Positions 17,885 through 27,250 are shown, numbered from the stretch's first letter. The stretch is 48,488 nt of DNA from Akkermansia muciniphila (GCA_945883695.1 CAMCYK010000016.1:1-48488), one strand, 5' to 3'. The notes: generated from the letters alone by a model not told the origin. Made by a program: numbers and translations.

Positions 17885-19240
17885 TCACTTTTTCGGTTCC
17901 AAGGCCGGCCAGCGCGCGGATTTCCCGGCGGGCTGCCTCGCGCCGGGCGTGCTGCGGCCTTGCTCCACCTGGCGCTTCATCAGTGCCGCCAGTTTCTCGA
18001 CGACCTCCGGGTTTTCCCGGGAAACGTCCTTGGTCTCGCCGAGGTCGGATTCGAGTTGGTAAAGTTCGCGTTTCCCGCCCTTGAGGAAAACGAGTTTCCA
18101 CGGCCCTTGGCGGATGGCGAGGTCGCCTCCCGCCGACTGGTGGACGGTCGCCTCGCGCAGGGGGGGCCTGGCGGTGCCGGTCAGGGCGGGCAGGATGCTC
18201 ACGCTGTCCTCGCCGGCGTTGTCGGGGAGTTGCTCGCCGATGATGTCAGCGCACGTGGCGATGAGGTCGTTGAGGCAGATCGTCTCGGCGCACACCGCGC
18301 CGGGTGCGATCCTCCCCGGCCAGCGGGCGAGGAAGGGCACGCGGTGCCCGCCTTCGTAAATGCTGGATTTCGAGGCGCGCAGCGGGGCATACGGCCGTCC
18401 CGCCGCGCCGTTGTCGGCGGTGGCGATCACCAGGGTGTTGCCGGCGAGGCCCTTCCTCTCGAGGGCGTCGAGCAATTGTCCGAGCATGTGGTCGCCCTGA
18501 TAGACCCAGTCGCCGTACGCGGGATCCTTCTTCACCTCGTCGACCGCGCCGCTCTTGCCGGCGAATTCGGGTGCCGGGACGACCGGGGTGTGCGGCGGGC
18601 ACATCGGGAAATAGAGGAAGAACGGCTTGCCGGCCTCGCGCCCCTCGATCCACTCGACCGCCTTGGCGATCATGCGCGGCTGGTTCTCCACGTCCTTGAC
18701 GTTCTCGACCACGCGATCCTGCGCGAGGATCGTGCCGATATTGCGGGCATGGGTGAACCCGTAAAAGTAGTCGAAGCCGAGGTCGTTCGGCCCGCTGAGC
18801 AGGCGCGAGCCGACGGGAACAAGCTTCTGATCTCCCGGCTTGCCCTCCCATTTCATGCCGAGGTGCCATTTGCCGATGCAGGCGGTCTGGTAGCCGTGCT
18901 GTTTGAGGAACGACGCGACGGTGAGGCGCGATTTCGGAATGATGGGCGGGTTGTAGGTGGTGAGCACTCCGTATTGCCCGATGCGCGAGGGATAGCGCCC
19001 GGTCAGCAAGCCGTAGCGGGTAGGCGTGCAGACGGCGGAGGCGGAGTGGGCGTCGGTAAAACGCATGCCCGCGGCGGCCAGCCGGTCGATGTTCGGGGTT
19101 TTGAGCCGGCTGGCGGCGCGATAGCTTTGCGGCTCGCCGTAGCCCATGTCGTCGAACAGCACGAAGACGATGTTGGGTTTTTCCGCGGCGGGTGCCTTGC
19201 AACCGAGGGCGCAAACGAGGAGGGCGGCGAGGATTCTCAC
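17885..19240 (-). CDS. Exported S1-type sulfatase (operon gene 9)
   Basis: 451 residues starting at GTG 19240. N-terminal hydrophobic signal MRILAALLVCALGCKAPAA; the ALGC at 11-14 is an imperfect lipobox, so a lipoprotein is possible. Calcium site FVLFDDMGYG, signature CTPTRYGLLTGR with C71 as formylglycine precursor, GKWHLGMKW, and ATADNGAAG. The GYGEP and FTDAHS text resembles arylsulfatase-A/N-acetylgalactosamine-6-sulfatase-like members, but substrate cannot be assigned. 28 bp after operon gene 8. Confidence 0.92.
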   Translation of the reverse strand: MRILAALLVCALGCKAPAAEKPNIVFVLFDDMGYGEPQSYRAASRLKTPNIDRLAAAGMRFTDAHSASAVCTPTRYGLLTGRYPSRIGQYGVLTTYNPPIIPKSRLTVASFLKQHGYQTACIGKWHLGMKWEGKPGDQKLVPVGSRLLSGPNDLGFDYFYGFTHARNIGTILAQDRVVENVKDVENQPRMIAKAVEWIEGREAGKPFFLYFPMCPPHTPVVPAPEFAGKSGAVDEVKKDPAYGDWVYQGDHMLGQLLDALERKGLAGNTLVIATADNGAAGRPYAPLRASKSSIYEGGHRVPFLARWPGRIAPGAVCAETICLNDLIATCADIIGEQLPDNAGEDSVSILPALTGTARPPLREATVHQSAGGDLAIRQGPWKLVFLKGGKRELYQLESDLGETKDVSRENPEVVEKLAALMKRQVEQGRSTPGARQPAGKSARWPALEPKK

Positions 19241-19268
19241 GGGGCGGCGGGTCGGGTGGTTTCAGGGA

Positions 19269-20810
19269 TCAACGGGTATTGCGTGGGAAGCGGCGCACTT
19301 CGACGTCATTCTTTTGCGGCGCGCCCGGCGTGCTGCGACCGTCGGTGATGAGCTTTTCAAGCAGCGCTTTCATGGAAGCGACTTTTTCAGGCATCGAGGC
19401 GGCGAGGTTCTTCGTTTCGCCGAGGTCGTCGGCGAGTTGATAGAGATGGACGGGTTGCTTTCCCTGCGCGCTCGCGGTGCGCCCCGGCGGGCCGAGGATC
19501 AGCTTCCAAGGGCCGTCCCTCACGGCGGGAACGCCCGTTGCCGAGCAGTTCACGGCATGCGCGCGCACCGGTTGGTCCCCGCCCGTCAGCAGCGGGACCA
19601 GGCTGAAGCTGTCCTCGCCGGCGTTGTCGGGAAGTTTCGCTCCGAGGACATCGGCGAAGGTGGCCATGAGGTCGGCCTGCTGCACGAGCTGGTGGTTGAC
19701 GCTGCCGGGTTGGACGCGACCCGGCCAGCGCACGATGAAAGGAACACGGTGGCCGCCTTCCCACACGTCGAACTTGATCCCGCGCAAAGGGCCGCTCGGG
19801 AAGTGGCCTTGCCCTTGGAGACCCGGCACATCGGCGGGGGGCGCGCAACCGTTGTCGCTGGTGAGGATGACCAGCGTGTTGTCCGCCGCCCCGCTTTGTT
19901 CGAGGGCGGCGAGCACACGGCCGATCATGGCGTCGGTTTCCATCACAAAGTCGCCGTAGGGGCCGATACCGCTCTTGCCCTGCCACTCCTGGTTGACGGC
20001 AATCGGCGTGTGCGGGGAGGTCAGCGGCAGGTAAAGGAAGAAAGGCGGGTCGCCCGCCGCAAGCTCGCGGATCCATCCGCACGCGCGGTCGATGATGGCG
20101 GGCAGGATCGGCTCGAGCTTCCAGCCCGCCAAGGACGGCCCCTGAACACTGGCCTGCTGCCGTTCGAGCAGGTTCGCGGGCAGGAATTCGCTGGGAATGC
20201 CGACCGTGCGCCGGTTCTCGATGAAACAGAAGGGCGGCCAGTTGGGAACGCAGGTACCGAAATAGCGGTCGAACCCGCGGTCCACGGGGCCGCCGGGAAT
20301 ATCGCGGGAGAACAACTCCCTCCAAAACGCCTTCTGCTCGCCGCTGGCGGGGCCGTTCTTCTTCGCGGGTCCTGACAGGAGATCCCCCTTCCCTTCCGGG
20401 ACCGGCCAGTCCCAACCGAGATGCCACTTGCCGGCCATGGCCGTGCGGTAGCCATGCTGGCGGACGAGACTGCCGAGAGTCAGGCGGTCGGGAGCGATCA
20501 GGGAGTCCTTCCAGGTTCCGACAATGCCGCTTTGCAGCCGGCTGCGCCAATGGTAGCGGCCGGTGAGCATCGAATAGCGCGAGGGCGAACACACGCTCGA
20601 CGAGGAGTGGGCGTCGGTGAACCGCATGCCTTGGGCGGCGAGCTGGTCGATGTGGGGCGTGGGGATTTTGCCGCGCCCGGGATTGTAGCAAGCGACGTCG
20701 CCGTAGCCGAGGTCATCGGCGTAGATCAGCAGGATGTTGGGCTTCGCCGCCGCGGCAGTCAGGGACAGGACGAACACAGAGGCGGCGATGGCGAGCAATC
20801 CGGGTTTCAT
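19269..20810 (-). CDS. Exported S1-type sulfatase (operon gene 8)
   Basis: 513 residues with a clear signal peptide (MKPGLLAIAASVFVLSLTAAAA). Calcium site [10 protein letters not shown], signature CSPSRYSMLTGR with C74, GKWHLGWDW, and LTSDNGCAPP. Closely similar in layout to operon gene 2 (27309-28805): shared [42 protein letters not shown] and GWDW segments, which points to gene duplication within the operon. 52 bp downstream of the MocD/MocE fusion. Confidence 0.93.
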   Translation of the reverse strand: MKPGLLAIAASVFVLSLTAAAAKPNILLIYADDLGYGDVACYNPGRGKIPTPHIDQLAAQGMRFTDAHSSSSVCSPSRYSMLTGRYHWRSRLQSGIVGTWKDSLIAPDRLTLGSLVRQHGYRTAMAGKWHLGWDWPVPEGKGDLLSGPAKKNGPASGEQKAFWRELFSRDIPGGPVDRGFDRYFGTCVPNWPPFCFIENRRTVGIPSEFLPANLLERQQASVQGPSLAGWKLEPILPAIIDRACGWIRELAAGDPPFFLYLPLTSPHTPIAVNQEWQGKSGIGPYGDFVMETDAMIGRVLAALEQSGAADNTLVILTSDNGCAPPADVPGLQGQGHFPSGPLRGIKFDVWEGGHRVPFIVRWPGRVQPGSVNHQLVQQADLMATFADVLGAKLPDNAGEDSFSLVPLLTGGDQPVRAHAVNCSATGVPAVRDGPWKLILGPPGRTASAQGKQPVHLYQLADDLGETKNLAASMPEKVASMKALLEKLITDGRSTPGAPQKNDVEVRRFPRNTR

Positions 20811-20862
20811 ACGGGCATTCCAGATTCCATGAGCGCAAAAAGTGACACGCGTTGTCCAACCC

Positions 20863-22350
20863 CTAATTTCCGCCGCCCTTCGCCCGCGGGTTGTTCACCA
20901 TCTTCAGCTCATGGCTCCCGCGGTGCTTGACCACGTTCAACCAGATCCTGCCGTGGCGCTCCTCGATCGGATAGGTTGCCAGCCCGCGGCAGACCGGGGC
21001 CCTCGCCGGCGAGCCGTCCCCCAGGTTGAAGCGGCCGTTGTGTTTCGGGCACTCGATGATCTTGCCCTTCACCAGACCCGTCGCCAGATGGGTCTTGCCG
21101 TGGGTGCAGATTCCGTCCGTGGCATGCAGGACACCTTCGTCATCGCGCGCGACGGCGTAAGTCCGCGTGCCGTGATCGAAGCGGATCACTTCCTCGATGC
21201 CCAGGTCGCCTCCCGCACAGACCTCCAGCCAGCCCCCGCCATCGGGCTCCGCGTCGGATGCCGCCGGCCGGGCTTCCATCCGGGCGACCGCTTCCGGCAA
21301 CCGGCGCTTCACGTGATACGCCGGATCCTTCACCTGCCGGAGCACTGCGGGAATGATCTCCTTCCACGTTTCCCACAATCCCGGATAAGGCTCCGGACAA
21401 TCCTCCTTGACCGCCTCGTGGAGTACCGGGAGCGCGTGATATGGCACCAGGGGGAACATGTGGTGCTCGAGGTGATAGTTCATGTTCCAATAAAGGAAAC
21501 GGTTCAGACGGTTCATCCTCACCGTCCGGCAGTTCAAGCGGTGGTCCAGCACGTTCTCCGCCAGTCCGCTGTGCTGGGTCAGCCCGTAGACCGACATCAG
21601 CCAGCTCCCGAACAGGTTCGGCAGCCCGACAAACATCAGCGGCAGGATGCTGCGGGTGCCGATCGCCAGCGCCACCACCCCGGCATAAATCGCGAGGTGG
21701 ATCCGCGCCTTGCGGGAGATCTTCCCGAACTCGCCCGCGGGGATGAACTGCATCTCATCCTCCGCCATTTCCCCGAACGAGTGCATCACCAGCCGCCGGA
21801 AATACTTCGGGTAAACCGGCAGCCCGAAGAGCGAGAGGATCATGCCCTTCACATTCGGCGGACGCGGCACCGCGATCTCCGGATCGCGACCCACGATGAT
21901 GGTGTCGCTGTGATGGCGCGTGTGGCTCCACCGCCACACCGTCGACTCCCGCATCACCATGAACGACGCCACTTCGTAGAGGGCGTCGTTCATCCAATCG
22001 GTCCGGAACGCCGTGCCGTGGCCCGCTTCATGCCAGCGCGAGTCGGCGGTGGAAGCATAGAGCGCGGCGTAGGCCAGATACGGCGGCACCGCCCACCACG
22101 AACCCCACAGCATCCCGGTAAGAACGGCCGTTCCGAGAATCAGGCCGAACCAGACGGCCGTATCCCGGATCGCCGGTCCGTCCTTGCGGACCAGCAGGTG
22201 CCGCAGGGTCTCGCGCGGAACCGGGCACTGGTACCAATCCGCCTCGGCCAGGCCGAGCTCGACCGCGCGATCCGAATTCTCGCGGTTCAACGTGTAGCCC
22301 AAGCGGTCGGGGGGGCGTGAAAACGTCGGGGTTTCGTGAGCGTGATCCAT
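20863..22350 (-). CDS. MocD-MocE fusion: membrane di-iron oxygenase (desaturase fold) plus Rieske ferredoxin
   Basis: 495 residues in the cytoplasmic membrane. Residues of about 40-330 are a fatty-acid-desaturase-fold di-iron enzyme with three histidine boxes HEAGH (107-111), HTRHH (143-147), HLEHH (293-297), plus the accessory H260 (TQHSG), and several membrane helices. Residues of about 375-480 are a Rieske [2Fe-2S] ferredoxin: C415-x-H417, sixteen residues, C434-P-K-H437. In Rhizobium, MocD and MocE are separate proteins of a ferredoxin oxygenase complex that demethylates the rhizopine 3-O-methyl-scyllo-inosamine. Here electron carrier and oxygenase are one chain. Start is firm: AAGGAG stands 8 bp before the ATG. 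It is 12 bp after a MocC-like gene and near a MocA-like gene. No MocF-type reductase is visible. A lipid desaturase is the alternative. Confidence 0.87.
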   Translation of the reverse strand: MDHAHETPTFSRPPDRLGYTLNRENSDRAVELGLAEADWYQCPVPRETLRHLLVRKDGPAIRDTAVWFGLILGTAVLTGMLWGSWWAVPPYLAYAALYASTADSRWHEAGHGTAFRTDWMNDALYEVASFMVMRESTVWRWSHTRHHSDTIIVGRDPEIAVPRPPNVKGMILSLFGLPVYPKYFRRLVMHSFGEMAEDEMQFIPAGEFGKISRKARIHLAIYAGVVALAIGTRSILPLMFVGLPNLFGSWLMSVYGLTQHSGLAENVLDHRLNCRTVRMNRLNRFLYWNMNYHLEHHMFPLVPYHALPVLHEAVKEDCPEPYPGLWETWKEIIPAVLRQVKDPAYHVKRRLPEAVARMEARPAASDAEPDGGGWLEVCAGGDLGIEEVIRFDHGTRTYAVARDDEGVLHATDGICTHGKTHLATGLVKGKIIECPKHNGRFNLGDGSPARAPVCRGLATYPIEERHGRIWLNVVKHRGSHELKMVNNPRAKGGGN

Positions 22351-22362
22351 AACATCTCTCCT

Positions 22363-23184
22363 TTATCCGCGGAGACCGCACAACTTCATGATCCTGTCGG
22401 TCTCGCGGTACGCTTCCTCCACCCATTCGACGATCCGCGACGGATCCGGGGAGTATTCCAGTTCGATCGAAACCACCCCGTCGATCTCCAGTTCCTTGAT
22501 CGCGTTCAGATAGGGTGAAAATTTGACCACGCCGCGCCCCGGCGGCAGATCGCCATGGACCTTGCCGTCGCAATCGCTGATGTGCACATGGATCGCCTTG
22601 CCCCTGAGATTCGCCAACTCTTCCGGCCCCACATCGGCCAGGGTGAGGTGCGAAATGTCGATGTTCGCGCGGACCTGCGGGTGGTCGCAGTCGTCGATGA
22701 ACCGCACCATTTCCCTGACGTTGTTGAGCAAGCTCAGACGGAAAGGCTCCAGCTCCAGCGCGACCTCCACCCCCTTGCGGCCGGCGTGGTCGCCGATCTC
22801 GCGGCAGGTGTCGATGCCCCATTGCCACTGCGCCTCGGGCGGGATCACCTCCCGCTGCCAGATGTACTCGCCGAGCACCAGCAGGATATTCCTCGCGCCC
22901 CAGTCCGCCGCGAGATCGATGAACTTCTTGCAGCGCTCCACATGGAACTCGCGGACCGGTTCGTTGAAATCGATCAGCCCCGCGGCGACGACCGGCAGCG
23001 AGATGATCGGCAGGTTTCTCCTCTCACAGACCGCTGCGATGTTCCGCCGTTCGTCGTCGCCGACCTTCATCGCCTCGATGAAGATATCCACACAGTCGAA
23101 CCCGATGCGGGCGATGTGTTCCAAGCCGGTGATCCGGTCCACCCCCGCCTGCCCGAACGCGCTGTCGATGATTCCCAGTTTCAT
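22363..23184 (-). CDS. MocC/IolE-like TIM-barrel sugar isomerase/epimerase
   Basis: 273 residues from ATG 23184; the frame is open to 23310 but that overlaps the end of the preceding gene and is not family-like. Cytosolic xylose-isomerase-like TIM barrel with probable metal ligands E144/E146 (ALELEPF), D176 and H179 (NIDISHL), H199/H201 (AIHVHISD), E241/E243 (SIELEY). Related folds include IolE (inosose dehydratase), MocC and sugar 3-ketoepimerases. It lies between a MocA-like dehydrogenase (17-bp gap) and the MocD-MocE fusion (12-bp gap), so it probably handles the keto-sugar or inosose made by the dehydrogenase. Exact reaction is inference. Confidence 0.85.
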   Translation of the reverse strand: MKLGIIDSAFGQAGVDRITGLEHIARIGFDCVDIFIEAMKVGDDERRNIAAVCERRNLPIISLPVVAAGLIDFNEPVREFHVERCKKFIDLAADWGARNILLVLGEYIWQREVIPPEAQWQWGIDTCREIGDHAGRKGVEVALELEPFRLSLLNNVREMVRFIDDCDHPQVRANIDISHLTLADVGPEELANLRGKAIHVHISDCDGKVHGDLPPGRGVVKFSPYLNAIKELEIDGVVSIELEYSPDPSRIVEWVEEAYRETDRIMKLCGLRG

Positions 23185-23201
23185 GTTCTGTCGTTTGCCA
23201 T

Positions 23202-24254
23202 TCAGGAAATGATCTCTTGTAGCGCCACCGACCGCCGCTCCCTCACGCTCAGTTCCGCCGCCTCGATCAACGCGAGGGTCCGCAGGTTGTCCTCGCCGGC
23301 GAGGACGCACGGGTCACCGCTGGCCAGGGCTTGCAACAAGTCGCCCATGGTCCCGGCAAAGGCGTCCGGAAACCAGGCACCTTCGAGCGCGGCCACCTGC
23401 ATCGCCGGATCGCCCTTGCGCCCGTATCGCATCGTCGAGGGCGAGGTGTAGGGGTCCTTGCACCAGCCGATCTCACCGATCGCGAGGCCGTCGAGTCCCT
23501 CGATCCGCCACTCGATCCGGATCTCCCCCGGAGCGCCCTCTCTCACCGGTCCGGTCCAGACATCGTCGATGATCACCGCCCGCATTCCGTCGGCATATTC
23601 CAGCACGTAGGTGCAGATCCCGTCCTGATGGGGAAACCCGGTCCGCGGATCCGGCCTCACGCTGCAGAACAAACGTTCCGGATCCCCGAACCAGTGGCGC
23701 ATGCAGTCGAGGTGGTGGATCGACATGATCTTCATCGTCGCGCCTCCCGTCTCCGCCTGCCACGGCTGCCAGTGGGGGACGCCACGCATGTCGATCGTCG
23801 CGAACACCATGTCGCCCAGCTCACCGCGCCCGATCAAACCCTTCGCCGCCTTCACCGACGGATCGTGGCGCATGTTCTGGTTCACGGCCAGCAGGATGCC
23901 CGCCTCCCGGCAACATTTCACCAGGTCCTGCGCGACGGCGAAATCGAGGGCCAGCGGCTTCTGGGCGAGAATCGCCTTGGCCGTTCCCTTGGCGCAAGCC
24001 GCACGGATCAGGTCCGGCTGATGCTGCGGCGGCACCGCGATATCCAGCACCTCGAGCGACGGGTCGCCGAGCAACGTGTCGTAATCCTCATGCACCACGG
24101 GGATCCCGAAACGTTCCGCGACCGCCGCGGCCTTCGCTTTCGTCCGTGAAGCGATCGCCGCCACCTCGTAGCCGGCTTTGGCATAGCTCACCAGATGGCA
24201 CTCGCTCACGATGAAGCCGCTGCCCAGCACGCCGATCCGGTAGTTTCTCCTCAT
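23202..24254 (-). CDS. Gfo/Idh/MocA family oxidoreductase (cytosolic)
   Basis: 350 residues without signal peptide. N-terminal Rossmann fold GVLGSGFI (G8-G13), the family lysine K99 in AQKPLAL (the usual EKP has Q here), and H180/H181 in SIHHLDCMRHW, the catalytic region. NAD(P)-dependent dehydrogenase of a sugar or cyclitol by family. Tightly packed: 9 bp after a sulfatase gene and 17 bp before the MocC-like gene. In rhizopine catabolism MocA is the equivalent dehydrogenase, so a cyclitol or keto-sugar-forming step is the best guess. Confidence 0.9.
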   Translation of the reverse strand: MRRNYRIGVLGSGFIVSECHLVSYAKAGYEVAAIASRTKAKAAAVAERFGIPVVHEDYDTLLGDPSLEVLDIAVPPQHQPDLIRAACAKGTAKAILAQKPLALDFAVAQDLVKCCREAGILLAVNQNMRHDPSVKAAKGLIGRGELGDMVFATIDMRGVPHWQPWQAETGGATMKIMSIHHLDCMRHWFGDPERLFCSVRPDPRTGFPHQDGICTYVLEYADGMRAVIIDDVWTGPVREGAPGEIRIEWRIEGLDGLAIGEIGWCKDPYTSPSTMRYGRKGDPAMQVAALEGAWFPDAFAGTMGDLLQALASGDPCVLAGEDNLRTLALIEAAELSVRERRSVALQEIIS

Positions 24255-24263
24255 CGCGTTTGC

Positions 24264-25832
24264 CTACTTGGGCAGGCCCTCCGGGACTTTGTAGCGGCCG
24301 CGGAGATCCTTGTAGCGGGTTTTCATCTCCGCGAAGACCTCGGCGTAGGCGGGGTCGGCGTGGACGCTGCGCTGTTCGTTTGGATCCTCGGCGAGGTCGA
24401 AAAGCTGCCACTCGTCGGTGCGCGGGAGGTGGAAGATCTTGTGACGGCCGGTGCGGACGCCGTCGTGGGCGGCGACCTGGTGGACGCCCTCGCCGGAGTA
24501 GAAATAGTAGATGGAGTCGCGCCAGTCCGCGGGGGCCTTGCCTTCGTTCTTGAGGATGGGGAGCAGGCTGCGGCCCTGGATGTCGGCGGGGATCTCGAGC
24601 CCGGCGGCATCGAGGAAGGTGGGGGCGTAGTCGATGTTCTGGATGAGCGCCGCGGGGCGGATGCCGGGCTTCACGACACCCGGCCAGCGGAGGAGGAAGG
24701 GCATGGTGAGGGATTCCTCGAACATCCAGCGCTTGTCATACCAGCCCTTCTCGCCGAGGTAGAAGCTCTGGTCGGACGAGTAGATGACGATGGTGTTTTC
24801 CGCGAGGCCGGCTTCGTCGAGGTAGGCGAGCAGACGGCCGACGTTCTCGTCCACGGCGCGGATGGTGCGGAGATAGTTCTTGATGTATCTCTGGTATTTC
24901 CAGCTCGTGATCTCCTTATCACTGAGCTTGCCGGCGGCGAGATCGTCGAGGAACCGCTGTTGGCGCGGGCCGTAGGCGAAATCGAACGAACGCTGCTGAA
25001 GGGGCGTCATACGGCCATACTCGCTGTTCGGCAGGCCGTCCATCAAGCCGGCGGCGGCGGGCGGGGCATCGTGGAAGAACATGTCCCAGCCCCAGTAGAA
25101 GTGGTCGGAGATGGTCATGGCCTGCTTCTTGAGGACCTGGCTGCGGTTGGCGTAGTCGTCGAAGAGGGTCTCGGGCTCCGGCAGGTCGATGTCCTCGAAC
25201 ATCATGAGATGGCGCTCGGCGGGCATCCAGTTGCGGTGCGGGGCCTTGTGCTGGCTCATCAGAAGGAACGGGCGGTCCTTGTCGGCGCGGTTCTCGAGCC
25301 ATGCGAGCGTCTTGTCGGTGATGATGTCGGTGACGTAGCCCTCGAAGCGCTCGGTGGTGCCGTCCATCTGGATGAAGTCGGGGTTCCAGTAGCTGCCCTG
25401 GCCCGGGAGGATTTCCCAGTGGTCGAAGCCGACCGGATCGGTGCCGAGGTGCCATTTGCCGATGACCGCGGTCTCGTAGCCGGCGGCGCCGAGGTACTTG
25501 GCGACGGTCGGTTGGGAGCTGTCGAAGCGCGAGCTGTTGTCGAGGAAGCCGTTGACGTGCGAGTGCTTGCCGGTGAGCACGCAGGCGCGCGACGGGCCGC
25601 AGATCGAGTTGGCGCAGAAGGAATTCACGAACAAGGCGCCTTGCTTGGCGAGGCGGTCGATGTTCGGTGTCTGGAAATGCTTGGCATAGCGGCTGTTGCC
25701 GTATGCGGTGATCGCCTGGAGGGCGTGGTCGTCGGAGAAAATGAACAGGATGTTCGGCTGCCTCGCTTTCTCCGCAGCGAGCGGGGCGACGGCAAGGACG
25801 AGGGTGGCAAGGCAGGTCGGGAAGGTGCGCAT
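24264..25832 (-). CDS. Exported S1-type sulfatase (operon gene 4)
   Basis: About 522 residues from ATG 25832, where a signal peptide (MRTFPTCLATLVLAVAPLAA) begins; the frame is open to 25907. Calcium site IFSDDHALQAI, signature CGPSRACVLTGK with C78 as formylglycine precursor, GKWHLGTDP, and YSSDQSFYLGEKGWYDKRW, where Q replaces the common N/H after the aspartate. The CGPSRA...LTGK and SDQ/H...GEKGWYDKRWM form is typical of N-acetylglucosamine-6-sulfatase and related S1_11/S1_8-like members, so it belongs to a different subfamily from its five neighbours. Subfamily placement is by recall and not certain. Confidence 0.92.
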   Translation of the reverse strand: MRTFPTCLATLVLAVAPLAAEKARQPNILFIFSDDHALQAITAYGNSRYAKHFQTPNIDRLAKQGALFVNSFCANSICGPSRACVLTGKHSHVNGFLDNSSRFDSSQPTVAKYLGAAGYETAVIGKWHLGTDPVGFDHWEILPGQGSYWNPDFIQMDGTTERFEGYVTDIITDKTLAWLENRADKDRPFLLMSQHKAPHRNWMPAERHLMMFEDIDLPEPETLFDDYANRSQVLKKQAMTISDHFYWGWDMFFHDAPPAAAGLMDGLPNSEYGRMTPLQQRSFDFAYGPRQQRFLDDLAAGKLSDKEITSWKYQRYIKNYLRTIRAVDENVGRLLAYLDEAGLAENTIVIYSSDQSFYLGEKGWYDKRWMFEESLTMPFLLRWPGVVKPGIRPAALIQNIDYAPTFLDAAGLEIPADIQGRSLLPILKNEGKAPADWRDSIYYFYSGEGVHQVAAHDGVRTGRHKIFHLPRTDEWQLFDLAEDPNEQRSVHADPAYAEVFAEMKTRYKDLRGRYKVPEGLPK

Positions 25833-25903
25833 GGCGGGTGAAGGAACGGGTTTCAGGCGGGCAACGGCACGGTGTGGCTCGAAGCGATCCCGATAGGATG
25901 TCG

Positions 25904-27250
25904 TCAAGGGTCGAGCGCCGGATTGGGGAAGATGGGCGAGGGTTCGCGGTGGTCGTCCATCAGCTTGATCATCGCGGCGACGCGGTCGGGCTCCTGGCCG
26001 GCGAGGTCCTTGGTCTCCCCGGGATCGCGACCGAGGTGGTAAAGCTCGGGTTTGCCATTCTTGGACAGGTTGTAGTGCACGAGCTTCCAGTCGCCCTGGC
26101 GCAGCGCCCGGCGGGTCCCCTGTTCGTGGAACTCCCAGTAGAGAAAATCGTGCGCGCGTTGTGCGCCCGTGCCGGTGAGCGTCGGCAGGTAGGAGATACC
26201 GTCGAGGCCGGCGGGGGCATCGACCCCGGCGAGCTCGCAGGCGGTTGGCAGGAAATCCCAGAACGCGCCGACGTGATCGCGGGTGCCCGGCTTGCGGATC
26301 CCGGCGGGCCAGCGGGCGATCATCGGCACCCGGATCCCCCCTTCGTAAAGATCGCGCTTGCCGCCACGGAGCGGACCGGAGGAGTTGAACATCTCCGGCT
26401 TGTAACCGCCCTCGAAGTGGGGGCCGTTGTCGCTGGTGAAAATGACCAGGGTCTCGCGCGCGATGCCCTTCTTCTCCAGCTCGCCAAGCAGGCGGCCGAC
26501 GTAACCGTCCAGCGCCTCGACCATCGCGCGGTAATGCGCGGCGGGATCCTTGACCGGGGTGTAGTGGGCATTTCCCGGCTTCATTCCGGCCCCTCCCGGC
26601 ACGGAACCTTCCGGCCCCAGCACGGCGGCGTGGGGAATCGGATAGGAGAGGATCATCAGGAACGGGCCCTCGGTCTCCCGGATGAATCGCCCGGCCCGCG
26701 CGGTGTAAAGTTCGGCGTCGTAGGACTTTCCGTGGTGGAGGTGATTCCCCTCAAGTTCGACCCGCTTCTCCTGATCGTAAACGAAGCGCGGATAGCGGTG
26801 GTGACCGTCGCGGTGGTCGGTCGTGCCGTAGAACACGTCGAAACCCTTTTCCAGCACCCGCCGGGGGTTCTGCGTGTTCCCCCCGACGCATGACTTGCCG
26901 ATCATGGCCGTGCGGTAGCCCGCGCGTTTCAGCAAGGTCGCGACCGTGAGATCCTCCGGGTCGGGCCGCAATTCGAACTCACCGTTGCCGCGCAAGCGGG
27001 TGCTGCCGGTGTCCAGGCCGGTCATCAGGGCGCTGCGCGCCGGCGCGCAGACGGTCGAACCCGAATAATGGCGGGTGAAGCGGATGCCATCCGCCGCCAG
27101 CTTGTCGAGCACCGGCGTGCGGATCGTCTTTTGTCCGTAGCAGCCGAGATCGCCATAGCCGAGATCGTCGGCGATGATGAAGAGGATGTTCGGTTTCGCC
27201 GCCGCCAGAGGCAAAGCGCACGCGATAAGAATGGACAGGCATTTCACCAT
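25904..27250 (-). CDS. Exported S1-type sulfatase with altered GKWH block (operon gene 3)
   Basis: 448 residues from ATG 27250, chosen for its signal peptide (MVKCLSILIACALPLAAA); the frame is open to 27403. Calcium site [10 protein letters not shown], signature CAPARSALMTGL with C68, and FTSDNGPHFEGGYK. The segment that is GKWHLG in most S1 sulfatases reads GKSCVGG here: the lysine stays but the active-site histidine is a cysteine. Some S1 subfamilies also lack this histidine, so the enzyme may be active on a distinct substrate. 58 bp after operon gene 2 and 71 bp before gene 4. Confidence 0.92.
   Translation of the reverse strand: MVKCLSILIACALPLAAAKPNILFIIADDLGYGDLGCYGQKTIRTPVLDKLAADGIRFTRHYSGSTVCAPARSALMTGLDTGSTRLRGNGEFELRPDPEDLTVATLLKRAGYRTAMIGKSCVGGNTQNPRRVLEKGFDVFYGTTDHRDGHHRYPRFVYDQEKRVELEGNHLHHGKSYDAELYTARAGRFIRETEGPFLMILSYPIPHAAVLGPEGSVPGGAGMKPGNAHYTPVKDPAAHYRAMVEALDGYVGRLLGELEKKGIARETLVIFTSDNGPHFEGGYKPEMFNSSGPLRGGKRDLYEGGIRVPMIARWPAGIRKPGTRDHVGAFWDFLPTACELAGVDAPAGLDGISYLPTLTGTGAQRAHDFLYWEFHEQGTRRALRQGDWKLVHYNLSKNGKPELYHLGRDPGETKDLAGQEPDRVAAMIKLMDDHREPSPIFPNPALDP

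Noticed and set aside
16397-19348. Very long plus-strand open frame (983 codons) across two sulfatase genes
   Set aside because: It is antisense to two sulfatases with intact motifs and signal peptides. Long antisense frames are expected in GC-rich DNA with strong codon bias, and its product is composition-biased with no motifs.
20863-22350. Plain fatty-acid desaturase for membrane lipids
   Set aside because: Kept only as the alternative. The fused Rieske domain and the adjacent MocA/MocC-like genes fit a MocD/E oxygenase better, but sequence alone does not settle the substrate.
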